In this document: piece after piece, positions 8,752-16,881 of the stretch
Layout: each line of letters opens with the position of its first letter
How positions within the stretch are numbered: position 1 is the first letter of the stretch
NCBI GenBank assembly: GCA_023249635.1
Contig: JAHFCH010000035.1
Span: 1 to 39,784 of the forward strand
Source: Fibrobacterota bacterium
GTDB lineage: Bacteria > Fibrobacterota > Fibrobacteria > UBA11236
Reading direction: 5' to 3'
DNA length: 39,784 nucleotides
Position numbers and translations under genes: made by a program
The notes under the pieces: model-generated
Database searches by the model: none
Told to the model about the DNA's origin: nothing
The model's input: the letters and a program-made list of their open reading frames with translations, nothing else

Positions 8752-9290
8752 TTCCGGGTTCCCTTCCGCTTCGCGCCGCCCTTGATTTTTTCCAAAAGGT
8801 CGGCCATTTCCAGCGCGCCGAGGGCGGCTTCCCAGCCCTTGTTGCCGCGCTTGGCATCGGCCCGTTCCAGGGCTTGCTCCAGATTCTCCGTGGTCAGTAC
8901 CCCGAAGATGACGGGCACACCGGTGGTCATGGCCGCCTGCAGCACTCCGTCGGCCGCGATGGAGCATACATAGTCATAGTGGCTCGTGTCCCCGCGGATG
9001 ACGCAGCCAAGGGCGACCACAGCCTCGTACCTGCCAGTAGCCGCCAAAGTCTTGGCCGCCAGGGGAAGTTCCACCGCCCCCGGGACCTTAACCACGGTTA
9101 TATTCGCGGCCGCCGCGCCATGCGCCTGCAGGCAAGCCACGGCCCCCGCCTCCAGCTGGTCGGTGACGACGGAGTTGAACCTGGCCGTTACGATGGCCAC
9201 CTTACGCAGGCGCGCATGCGGATCTCCGACGAGGGGAACCAATCCCTTCGCGATCTTCCGCGCGCCGCCGGTCTTGCTCTTACCCGCCAT
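8748..9290 (-). CDS. ribH: 6,7-dimethyl-8-ribityllumazine synthase
   Basis: About 180 residues, some 25 longer than typical, because of a basic N-terminal lead. Lumazine synthase condenses 5-amino-6-ribitylaminouracil with 3,4-dihydroxy-2-butanone 4-phosphate. Visible blocks are VTARFNSVVTDQLEAGA, VPGAVELPLAAKTLA, the active-site loop GCVIRGDTSHYDYVCS (His of TSHYDY as the family's catalytic His) and VPVIFGVLTTENLEQALERA. The ATG at 9290 is preferred over a TTG two codons upstream; AAGAG precedes it and the ribBA stop lies at 9293-9295. It is the penultimate gene of the riboflavin run. Confidence 0.96.
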   Translation of the reverse strand: MAGKSKTGGARKIAKGLVPLVGDPHARLRKVAIVTARFNSVVTDQLEAGAVACLQAHGAAAANITVVKVPGAVELPLAAKTLAATGRYEAVVALGCVIRGDTSHYDYVCSIAADGVLQAAMTTGVPVIFGVLTTENLEQALERADAKRGNKGWEAALGALEMADLLEKIKGGAKRKGTRK

Positions 9291-9292
9291 CT

Positions 9293-10498
9293 TCAACTCT
9301 TATTTCGACGCGGCTGCGCCGCGTTGCGGGCCGGCTTCGCCGCGGGTCGGGACTTCTTCGCTGCCGTCCCGGACTTCTTCGCCGCGCCTTCCAATGGCGA
9401 TTGCCGCGTGATCTTCAAGCCGTATCCTTCCAGGCCCCGGATGGGCTTGGGATGGTTGGTCAGCAAGTGCAGATGGCGCACGCCCAAGTCGAAGAGGATT
9501 TGGGCGCCGATGCCGTAGGTGCGCGCGTCCATGGACGAAGCGTGGTGGTCGCCTTTCCTGGCGGCCTGGCCCTTGCCCATCGATTCGATCTTGCGGGCGA
9601 AGGCGGCTTCGGAATCCACCTGGCGCATGTACAAGAAGATGCCGCCTTCCTTGGCTATCACGTCGAGACCCGTATGCAGCAGGCGCCCGCAATCGCAGCG
9701 GGAGGTGCCGAACACGTCGCCTACCACGCATTCGGAATGCACGCGCACGTTGGTGGGATGCTTGGGCGAGATCTCGCCTTTGACCAGGGCCAGATGCCGG
9801 CGGCCGTGGATCACGTCTTCGTAGACGTAAGCCTTGAAATTGCCGTGGGGCGTGGGGAAATCCGGAGCGGCCACCTGGCGCACCAGCTTCTCCTGCGTGC
9901 GGCGATAGCTGATGAGATCCTCAACCGAGATGATTTTAAGCTTGTGCTTGCGGGCGAAACGCTGGCAATCCTTGAGGCGGGCCATGGAGCCGTCCTCGTT
10001 CATGATTTCGCAGATGACTCCGGATGCGCCCAACCCGGCCAGCTTGGCCAGATCAACGGCGGCTTCGGTATGCCCCGCGCGCACGAGCACGCCGCCCTTA
10101 CGGGCCTTGATGGGGAAAACGTGGCCGGGTTTGATGAAATCCTCGTGGCCGTAAGACTCGTCGGCCAGGGCCAGGGCCGTAGCGCTGCGGTCCGCCGCCG
10201 AGATGCCGGTTGTGGTACCTTCGCGCACTTCCACGGAAACCGTGAAGGCGGTATCGTGCCGCGAGAGGTTGGCCTCGGCCATGGGCGGCAAGCGCAGATC
10301 CTCTACGCGTTCCGAAGTCAGGGCCACGCAAATGAGCCCGCGGGCATGCTTGGCGAGGAAATTTATTTTCGCGGGCGTCGATTTCGACGCGGCGAACACG
10401 ACGTCGCCCTCGTTCTCGCGATCCTTGTCGTCGACCACGACGATGAGGCGGCCTTTCTTGAGATCGGCCACGGCTTCGGGGATGGTATTAAACTCCAT
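9293..10498 (-). CDS. ribBA: RibBA: DHBP synthase fused to a degenerate GTP cyclohydrolase II domain
   Basis: 401 residues. Residues about 1-205 are a well-conserved 3,4-dihydroxy-2-butanone 4-phosphate synthase with DDKDRENEGD, RHDTAFTVSVEV, TGISAADRSATA and RAGHTEAAVDLAKLAG. Residues about 206-370 are GTP cyclohydrolase II-like: VHSECVVGDVFGTSRCDCG keeps the zinc cysteines (C257, C268, C270), and YGIGAQILFDLGV and GLEGYGLKI are intact. However, the usual RQEGRGIGL block reads RQVDSEAAF and the DTVEAN block is absent, so GTP hydrolysis is doubtful. The Asp and Arg of MDARTYG are kept. The last 30 residues are Lys/Ala/Arg-rich. The start overlaps the end of ribE by 11 bases. Confidence 0.93.
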   Translation of the reverse strand: MEFNTIPEAVADLKKGRLIVVVDDKDRENEGDVVFAASKSTPAKINFLAKHARGLICVALTSERVEDLRLPPMAEANLSRHDTAFTVSVEVREGTTTGISAADRSATALALADESYGHEDFIKPGHVFPIKARKGGVLVRAGHTEAAVDLAKLAGLGASGVICEIMNEDGSMARLKDCQRFARKHKLKIISVEDLISYRRTQEKLVRQVAAPDFPTPHGNFKAYVYEDVIHGRRHLALVKGEISPKHPTNVRVHSECVVGDVFGTSRCDCGRLLHTGLDVIAKEGGIFLYMRQVDSEAAFARKIESMGKGQAARKGDHHASSMDARTYGIGAQILFDLGVRHLHLLTNHPKPIRGLEGYGLKITRQSPLEGAAKKSGTAAKKSRPAAKPARNAAQPRRNKS

Positions 10499-11108
10499 GG
10501 CCCCTATTCCCCAACAGGGACTCGACGTACTTGCCGAGGATATCCACTTCGAAATTGAGCTTGTCCCCGGGGGACTTTGATGCGAGGTTGGTGGCGCTTA
10601 AGGTATGCGGCACCAAGGCGAAACGCAATTCGGCTTCGGCCTTGGCGGCGATGGTCAAACTCACCCCATGCAAGGTGAAGGATCCCTTTTCCACGCAGTA
10701 GCGCGCGTAGTCGGCGGGGATGCGCACGGTAAGTTCTTTGCCCGCGTCCTTGCCGTCCGAACCCTGTAAGAGGCGCCAAGCCGACACTTCGGCCACGCCA
10801 TCGATGTGGCCTTGTACGATGTGGCCGCCCAAGGGACTGCCGGCCTTGAGGGCGGCTTCCAGATTGAGGCGGTCGCCGGGTAGGGCGGAACCGAGGCAGG
10901 TACGGCTAAGGGTTTCGGGCACCGCGGCTGCGGTGAACCCGTCGGGGAGCACGGTTTCGGCAGTGAGGCAGACGCCGTCGCAGGCGACGCTATCCCCGAC
11001 CTTCAGGGTCTTGGCGATGCCGGGCGCGCCTACACGGAAACGGATCGCTCCGCCTGCGGGAGTCTTTTCCCGGATGACGCCGACTTCCTCCACGATTCCG
11101 GTGAACAT
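10488..11108 (-). CDS. ribE: Riboflavin synthase (alpha subunit)
   Basis: 206 residues made of two lumazine-binding repeats, the standard architecture for the enzyme that dismutates two lumazine molecules to riboflavin. It starts with the diagnostic MFTGIVEEVGVI. Repeat 1 has GDSVACDGVCLTAE and GGHIVQGHIDGVAEV. Repeat 2 has KGSFTLHGVSLTIA, VPHTLSATNLA and GDKLNFEVDILGKYVESLL. The ATG at 11108 follows CAGGGGAATC, a good ribosome site. It lies 121 bases after ribD, with a tandem repeat in between, and overlaps ribBA. Confidence 0.97.
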   Translation of the reverse strand: MFTGIVEEVGVIREKTPAGGAIRFRVGAPGIAKTLKVGDSVACDGVCLTAETVLPDGFTAAAVPETLSRTCLGSALPGDRLNLEAALKAGSPLGGHIVQGHIDGVAEVSAWRLLQGSDGKDAGKELTVRIPADYARYCVEKGSFTLHGVSLTIAAKAEAELRFALVPHTLSATNLASKSPGDKLNFEVDILGKYVESLLGNRGHGV

Positions 11109-11165
11109 GATTCCCCTGCGCCATTCGCGCGTACTCTAGTTCGAAGCATGCCTCAACCGCCGAAC

Positions 11166-11243
11166 CCGCTCTTGGCCGGCGAACCGGTTCTTAGCTGGCG
11201 GTATCGGCTTTCAGCCGGCGAACCGGCTTTTAGCCGGCGGATT
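11166..11243. repeat. Four-unit 19-20 bp tandem repeat forming UUCG hairpins between ribD and ribE
   Basis: Four imperfect units lie end to end at 11166-11184, 11185-11204, 11205-11223 and 11224-11243. The unit resembles CGGCTTTTAGCCGGCGAAC. The last unit runs into the 3' end of ribD, including its TAA stop. In the minus-strand mRNA, 11213-11228 reads AGCCGGTTCGCCGGCT, a perfect six-base stem with a UUCG tetraloop, and 11176-11187 gives a four-base version of the same hairpin. No T tract follows, so a terminator is unlikely. An intercistronic mRNA-stabilising or processing element is a guess. Confidence 0.7.
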
Positions 11244-12339
11244 CGGATCGGCCGAATTCCGACAGAAAATCGCTCCCAAGGGGTGTTAAATTACGAAATT
11301 TGAGGGATTTTCCCCAGTCCTGGGCCAATCCGGCATCCCAACGTTCGCCGTCTGGAAGGAATCGGGGGGCGGTGATGATGTTCAATTCGTCCGCGGCATC
11401 GGCATTCAGGAACAGGCCCCAGAGTTCGCGGCCCCCTTCCACCAGCACCGAGTGATAGCCCCTTTTGGCGAAAAGGGCCAATAATCCGGCCAGGACATCG
11501 GACTTGGTCGAGAATTCCCCCAGACGGATATGCTCAACCCAAGCCGGTAAATCCTCGCCGGACTCGCCGATGACCAGGGTTTTGGAAGTACGCCCCTGGG
11601 CAAAGAGATTGGCATGCTGGGGAAACGGTCCGCGGCGGCTGAGCACGATCGCATCCGGCGCGGCGGCGCCTTTGACCAAACGGGGGGTGAGATCGGGATT
11701 ATCCGCCCGCAAGGTTTTGCCCGAAACCAGCACGGCGTCGACCAGGGCGCGGCGGCCGTGGGTCCATGCGCGCGCTTCCTCACCGGTGATAGGCGTCTCT
11801 TCGTCCGGACCGTGGTTGATGCGGCCGTCCAGGCTCTGGGCGATCTTGAGGATGATCTTGGGGCGGCCCTTGCGGATGGAGAAGAAGAATCCGCCGTAGA
11901 AGGCTTCGGCTTCCGCCGCCATCAAGCCCACGCTGACCTTGATTCCCGCTTTCTCGAGGGCGCGGATGCCCTTGCCGCCCACCAAAGGGTTGGCGTCCCG
12001 CGCGCCGATGAATACGGCCTTGATGCCGGCGGCGATCAGGGCATCGACGCAGGGTGGGGTCTTGCCATGGTGGCTGCAGGGCTCCAGGGTAACATACAGG
12101 GTACTCCCCTTGGCTTTGGCGCCCGCGGCCTCCAGCGCAACGATCTCGGCGTGGGCCTGGCCCGCCGGACGGGTGCCGGCCTTCCCCACCACCTTGCCGG
12201 CCTTGACGAACACGGCGCCTACGGCGGGATTGGGCAGGGTCTTGCCCTTGACCTTGTTCGCTTCGACGAAGGCCAGGGCCATGAAACGGAGATCATCGGG
12301 GGAGAATTTCGCAGTGCGGGGAGGTCGGGGCTTGGGCAT
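11230..12339 (-). CDS. ribD: Bifunctional deaminase/reductase RibD
   Basis: 369 residues, normal for the fusion of the pyrimidine deaminase and reductase that perform steps two and three of riboflavin synthesis. The deaminase zinc site is visible as GQAHAEIVALE (His63, Glu65) and EPCSHHGKTPPC (Cys88, Cys97). The reductase half shows KIAQSLDGRINHG, DAVLVSGKTLRADNPDLTPR and SVLVEGGRELWGLFL. The ATG at 12339 has only a weak ribosome site (CCGGG directly before it) but has CATATT at 12347-12352, seven bases upstream, so a leaderless start is possible. Translation runs on into the repeat at the 3' end. No FMN riboswitch is visible in the 66 bases upstream. Confidence 0.95.
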   Translation of the reverse strand: MPKPRPPRTAKFSPDDLRFMALAFVEANKVKGKTLPNPAVGAVFVKAGKVVGKAGTRPAGQAHAEIVALEAAGAKAKGSTLYVTLEPCSHHGKTPPCVDALIAAGIKAVFIGARDANPLVGGKGIRALEKAGIKVSVGLMAAEAEAFYGGFFFSIRKGRPKIILKIAQSLDGRINHGPDEETPITGEEARAWTHGRRALVDAVLVSGKTLRADNPDLTPRLVKGAAAPDAIVLSRRGPFPQHANLFAQGRTSKTLVIGESGEDLPAWVEHIRLGEFSTKSDVLAGLLALFAKRGYHSVLVEGGRELWGLFLNADAADELNIITAPRFLPDGERWDAGLAQDWGKSLKFRNLTPLGSDFLSEFGRSESAG

Positions 12340-12405
12340 CCCGGTGAATATGGTAACCCGGGGGGCTTTTGGCCAGCCATGGGCGGCCCCGGGCCCGTCA
12401 AATGC

Positions 12406-13788
12406 CTAAAAGAAGTAGGCGATCTTGGTCATCCAGTACCAATCCTCGGGCGTGGACGTGGCCGTCTCGTACGTGGCCGGGGAATTGGCGATTCCGAAGG
12501 GGCGGAAATGATCATTGGCTATTTGGCCGCTGATCTTGAAATGCCCTTCGATGGTCTTGGCGACATGGAAGGCCCACTTCACGTTATCGCGAGCGTAATG
12601 GCGCGGGGGCTTACCTTCGTCGCCGGCCTTCACGAGATCAAAGGGGATAGGCGATACGATGCGATTGATCTCCGGCTCGAGCCTCCACAAATCGTCGCGG
12701 AATTGCGCGCCGTACCATTCCACTTCCAAGGATGCATGGTCGAGCCAACCGAAAGCGGGGAGGTTGAAACCCGCCATCATGGGCATGCGCTGGGCCAGGC
12801 CCCCGTACACGGCCTTGTGCGCTTTGTCGAAGTTCAGTCCCATCACCGCGACTTCGCCGTAGAGCTTCAAGTCCTCCGCGCCCAATGCGGCAGGCGAGCC
12901 GAACCAGGATTTCGGATCGATCTCGAAATCCGCCATCAGCTTGGTGCCGTCGAAACCGAGGTAGGTGGTGTCGGGCTTGCCTCCCACCGTGTCCACGTAG
13001 ATGGTCTGGCGCTGCCAAACGTTGGGATGCACCTCGTCCTTGGTCTCCGAAGTGGAATCGTAGGGATGATGGCTGATCTTCCCATCATTGGGGACGACCC
13101 GGTACAGGTTCACGCCGGCTCCCACGGTGATCGCTTGCGAGAGTCGGGCGCGCCCGATGTAGGCCGCGGACAGATCGAAGTACGGCTTAAGCTGCGTTTC
13201 CGAATTCACCACCACATCGCTCGTGAGGATTCCGGTCTGGTTGCGGAACCACAAACCCAGCACGTTGGCGAGCGGGACCACATCGGCGGTTTCGAAGCCC
13301 GAAATAAGGAACCCGGGATAGACGGATCCGCGCAGCAGGTACAGGCCCAGGTCCTTGATGTTGGGGTCGTAATTGTAATGGAACAGGCCACCCGTGGCCT
13401 GCAGCCTGGGGCTGGCCTTGTCGCCCAGGGTATAGGTGAAATTGGCCGCGGCGATGTAAGGGCTGGCGGATACCATCACGCGGCCGCCTGAGGCGATCTG
13501 GCCCGCCAGGGCGTGGCCTTCGTAGACCCCCAAACCTACCGCACCGCTCAGGCGATCGTTGATGGAGGCGGTTGCGGTAATTTGCGCGCCGGAATTCTGT
13601 ACCGGGTTGCCGTTGTAATTATTGGCGAGGGTATCCGAGCTCTTCTCGACCTGGCCGTACTGGACCTAGCCCACGCCGCCGAAACCTACGCCCGCATCCT
13701 GCGCGGACACGCTCGACGCGGCAACGCCCGCCAAGGCCATGGCCAGGGATGCCAAGGTAACGCGCGGGTTGATGAAGATACGGTTCAC
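12406..13788 (-). pseudogene. Outer-membrane barrel protein interrupted by one in-frame TAG
   Basis: Read from the GTG at 13788 (GAGG ahead of it), the frame encodes 460 residues with one internal stop, TAG at 13666-13668, codon 41. The N-terminus is a signal peptide ending near SSVSA. Downstream of the stop the frame is intact for 420 codons, with YNYDPNIKDLGLYLLRGSVYPG, QRMPMMAGFNLPAFGWLDH and the C-terminal ISGQIANDHFRP and WMTKIAYFF blocks of the family; the final Phe is the usual barrel-assembly signal. In paralogues the TAG position is Trp (SWAQYGQI at 18201-19514, here stop-VQYGQV), so one G-to-A change explains it. It may be a recent nonsense mutation or a sequencing error. Closest partner: 18201-19514, sharing KAHKAxYG and QRMPMM. 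Confidence 0.75.
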
Positions 13789-13798
13789 TACGGCATCC

Positions 13799-15208
13799 TC
13801 AGAAGTAATAAGCCACTTTGCACATCCAATACCAGTCGAAGGTATCGCTCAGGGTCTCGGATTGCGCGGGGCGCAGGTAGAAACCGCCCGTACGCAGATG
13901 ATCATTGGCGACCTGGCCCGAGAACTTGAGATGACCGCCCACCACTTTGGAAGCGTACAAGGCCCATTTCCAATTGTCGCCGCGGGTATCGGTATGGAAG
14001 GTGTCTACCACCGCTCCGGATGCGTTGGTGATCTCCAGGCCCGCCTTGGGACGGGGAACCCAGGAAATATCCTCGAGCTCTTTCTCGTAGTCGGTGGTAT
14101 TGCGATTGGCGTAGTACTCCACCTCCAGGCTCAACTCATCCAGGTGGCCGAAAACCGGCAGATTGAATCCCAACATCACCGGCATCCTGCGCAGCGCGTT
14201 GTCGTAATACTTCTTGTAGCTCTTGACGCCCAGGAGCGCGACTTCGCCGTAGATGAGCAAGTCCTTGGGACCGAACGGACCGGAGATGCCCAGCAGGGAT
14301 TTGGGATCGATGGAGAAGCGGCCCATCAGCTTCACCCCGGAAAGCGAACCGGTGATGGTATCCACGCTCGCGGCGGAATCGGCGCCGCCCGCGGTCTTCA
14401 CGAAGGCCGTATCCAGGATATAGCACACTTCATGGTCGCCGGGATCCACGCCCAAAACGCTCACGGTATCCTTGCAATCCTTGCCGGGCGAATTGCGTTC
14501 GGAAACCTGGGGCAAGGCCCGGTACCAGTTCGCGCCGGCGCCGATCTCGATGCCTTCGCGGATGCGGTACCGCATTATGTAAGCGAAGGAGAGATCGAAG
14601 TAGGGATTGATATCCGTCTCGGCGTTGACCAGGAAATCGCCGCGGTAGCCCCCCATTTCATGGCGCGCGTCCAGGCCGAAAACATTCGCGATGGGCAGCA
14701 CGTCCTTGGTCTCGAAACCGGAGATGACGATGCCGGGATAGACCATGCCGCGCAGCAGGTATAGGCCCAGATCTTTGCTGTCAGGGTTGTAGTTGAAATG
14801 GAAGGAACCCGCCGTGGCCTGAAAGGCGGGATGCCCGGCATCGCCGACGGTATAGGTGAGACGCGCTTCGGTCACGTAAGGCGACCAGGCCAGGTAAGGG
14901 GCGTTGTCATGATCCGGCGATCCACGGTACCAGCGCGGGATCTGGATGGCGCCTAATCCCAAACCGCCTTCCCATCCGCCGCCCAGATCGGCAACCGCGG
15001 TGATCTGCCCGCCGGTGTTCTGGGTCCAATTGTCGTTGAAGTTCTGGCCCTTGCCGTCGGTCAGGGTATCGGACGATTTCCCGATACGACCGCCTTGGAT
15101 CCATCCGGCTCCATGATACTGGATCTTGATTTCCTCCGCTCCCTGCGCAACGCAGGCCAGCGCGGCGGCGAAACCGAAGGCGAGGGCGATGCCGGGCAAC
15201 GCGCGCAT
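13799..15208 (-). CDS. Outer-membrane beta-barrel family protein (type E/B)
   Basis: 469 residues from the ATG at 15208, which overlaps the upstream stop as TGATG. That overlap decides the start, and the resulting N-terminus MRALPGIALAFGFAAALACVAQGA is a clear signal peptide. The mature protein begins with YHGAGWIQGGRIGKSSDTL, has the family core FNYNPDSKDLGLYLLRG followed by MVYPGIVISGFETKDVLPIAN, and ends WYWMCKVAYYF with a terminal aromatic typical of barrels inserted by the Bam machinery. Alternating hydrophobic strands throughout suggest a barrel of about 16 or more strands. It pairs with 19530-20861, sharing GKDC, a CYI segment and the YYDxxLRRxPVM block. I do not recognise a named family; a porin or receptor role is a guess. 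Confidence 0.85.
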   Translation of the reverse strand: MRALPGIALAFGFAAALACVAQGAEEIKIQYHGAGWIQGGRIGKSSDTLTDGKGQNFNDNWTQNTGGQITAVADLGGGWEGGLGLGAIQIPRWYRGSPDHDNAPYLAWSPYVTEARLTYTVGDAGHPAFQATAGSFHFNYNPDSKDLGLYLLRGMVYPGIVISGFETKDVLPIANVFGLDARHEMGGYRGDFLVNAETDINPYFDLSFAYIMRYRIREGIEIGAGANWYRALPQVSERNSPGKDCKDTVSVLGVDPGDHEVCYILDTAFVKTAGGADSAASVDTITGSLSGVKLMGRFSIDPKSLLGISGPFGPKDLLIYGEVALLGVKSYKKYYDNALRRMPVMLGFNLPVFGHLDELSLEVEYYANRNTTDYEKELEDISWVPRPKAGLEITNASGAVVDTFHTDTRGDNWKWALYASKVVGGHLKFSGQVANDHLRTGGFYLRPAQSETLSDTFDWYWMCKVAYYF

Positions 15209-16800
15209 CAGAAGAAGTACCCCATGCGCAACATCAGGTACCAATCCTGAAGCGAAGATGAGAATTCCGCCGCTCCCGAACCGTCGAGATCGGCGTACTG
15301 GGTCCGCGTCGCCGGCGGGCGGAAATGATCATTGGCGATTTGCCCGGTAAAGCGGATGTGTCCGCGCACCGTCTTGCGGAAATACAGGGACCATTTCCAG
15401 TTATCCTCGGTGAGTCCCTCGATATCCAAGGCGGTTCCCGTGATTTGCAGGGGACCGGGAACCTTGATGACGTTACCGCTGCCATCGATGACGGGATTGC
15501 CGCCCGCATCCAGGCTGTCCTTCAACAATCGTCCCGTAGCCGGATCCACGCCGCCCTTGGCGTTGATGGGATCGTAGGTCTTGTAGGAGACGGGAATGGG
15601 CGAAGGCAGTTCCGAATATTTCTGCTGGGTAAGTTTGGAGACGCTGTTGCGGTACCGGGCCCCGTACCATTCCGCCTCCAGGGACACCACGTCGAGCCAA
15701 CCGAAGGCCGGCAGGTTGAATCCGATTACCACCGGGATGCGCTGGCCGCGATCGGAGTAGACGGAACCGTAATTCTGCACTCCAATCAGAGCGCACTCGG
15801 CGTATAGCTTGAGATCCTCGGGCCCCATGTTCCCGCCGATACCGAATACGCGCTTGGGATCCAGGCTGGCCATGGCCATCAGCTTGATGCCGCGATGGGT
15901 GTATTCCACCGTGGGCGTATACTTGAGCAATGGCTTTCCGCTGGCGGTGTCGATGCGGACCACGCCTTGCGCATCCCGCAAGGTATCGATGCGGCCCTCG
16001 GTATAATAATGATCGTAGGCATGCTTGTCGCCGGCGGCCGTGAGCGCCGAATCGCGCGAATAATAGGCGGGATCGTTGGGGGTTGTGAGCTTGCCGTTGG
16101 CGGGAAGCAAACGGTATAGGTTCATACCGGCCCCGATCTCCACGCCGTCTACGGGCCGGTATTTGGCGACGTATCCCAGGGACCAGTCGAAGGTGGGCGG
16201 CAAGGCGCGCTCGTTCGAGAAGACCACATCATGGCTGAAGCGCCCCAGGGACTGATGGAACTTGAGTCCGAGGATATCGCCCTTGGTATCGTCGACCGCG
16301 GGATCGATAAAGCCGGAAACCAGCAGCCCGGGATAGACCGCGCCCCGGAACAGGTACAGCCCCAGGTTTTTCACGTCCGGGTTGTAGTCGTAATTGAAAT
16401 TGCCGAAGGTGACGCTCAGGGAGGGATCCGCCTTGTCGCCGCGGAAGTAGGTCATGCGCGATTCGGTGATGAAGTTCTTGAAGAAGAACTGCATGCTCTT
16501 GAAGGCCACATCGCCGCTGCCCAGCATGGAATGCGCCTGGTAGCCGCCGATGCCGAAAGCCCCTTCCCAGTTCGTTCCGATATCCGCATAGGCCGTGAAT
16601 TGGGCCCCGGCGCTGATCATGGGATTGCCGTTCAGGTTCGCCAGCAAGGTATCGGTGGAATGGCCTATACGCCCGGCTTCGGCCCAGCCTTGCCCGCTGA
16701 TGCGGTAGGCCACATCGCCGCCGCGCGCGGCGGAGAACGCCAGGCCCAAGGCCAGCGCCCAATTCGCCGTGGCGTTCCGCATGTGGGGAAAAGCGTTCAA
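15208..16800 (-). CDS. Outer-membrane beta-barrel family protein (type F/C)
   Basis: About 530 residues, the longest of the six paralogues. The start is uncertain: TTG at 16800 has AGGA eight bases ahead and gives a signal peptide (NAFPHMRNATANWALALG and on); an ATG at 16782 is the alternative. The frame is open further upstream, but that stretch contains a hairpin. The body has GQGWAEAGRIGHSTDTL, FFKNFITESRMTYFRGDKAD, YNPDVKNLGLYLFRGAVYPG, ALPPTFDWSLGYVAKYRP, GQRIPVVIGFNLPAFGWLD and the terminal FTGQIANDHFRP and YLMLRMGYFF. It pairs with 20887-22350 through FITxSRxT and PPTFDWSLxYxAK. A long loop (about residues 400-470) rich in Gly, Asp and Pro may be surface-exposed. Function unknown. Confidence 0.83.
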   Translation of the reverse strand: MNAFPHMRNATANWALALGLAFSAARGGDVAYRISGQGWAEAGRIGHSTDTLLANLNGNPMISAGAQFTAYADIGTNWEGAFGIGGYQAHSMLGSGDVAFKSMQFFFKNFITESRMTYFRGDKADPSLSVTFGNFNYDYNPDVKNLGLYLFRGAVYPGLLVSGFIDPAVDDTKGDILGLKFHQSLGRFSHDVVFSNERALPPTFDWSLGYVAKYRPVDGVEIGAGMNLYRLLPANGKLTTPNDPAYYSRDSALTAAGDKHAYDHYYTEGRIDTLRDAQGVVRIDTASGKPLLKYTPTVEYTHRGIKLMAMASLDPKRVFGIGGNMGPEDLKLYAECALIGVQNYGSVYSDRGQRIPVVIGFNLPAFGWLDVVSLEAEWYGARYRNSVSKLTQQKYSELPSPIPVSYKTYDPINAKGGVDPATGRLLKDSLDAGGNPVIDGSGNVIKVPGPLQITGTALDIEGLTEDNWKWSLYFRKTVRGHIRFTGQIANDHFRPPATRTQYADLDGSGAAEFSSSLQDWYLMLRMGYFF

Positions 16801-16829
16801 CGAGGGATTCCTGCCGCAAGGGATGCCGA

Positions 16830-16849
16830 GGCCGCGCGCAAGCGCGGCC
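16830..16849 (-). other. Perfect hairpin between DUF1080 and first barrel gene (copy 1)
   Basis: An eight-base perfect stem (16830-16837 with 16842-16849) closes a four-base loop. It lies in the 81-base gap between the DUF1080 stop and the barrel start. No T tract follows on the minus strand, so it is not a standard intrinsic terminator. A hairpin occupies the equivalent position in copy 2 (22444-22471), which suggests a role in mRNA processing, stability or attenuation. Confidence 0.5.
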
Positions 16850-16881
16850 GCGAATCCGGACCTGAAAGTTAACAACGAAGT

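Noticed and set aside
12340-12405. FMN riboswitch upstream of ribD
   Set aside because: Only 66 bases separate ribD from the preceding gene, and the conserved RFN element blocks are not present.
13666-13668. TAG recoded as Trp or another amino acid (alternative genetic code or pyrrolysine)
   Set aside because: TAG ends several genes in this window exactly where paralogues end (12406 and 19530), so it is a normal stop here.
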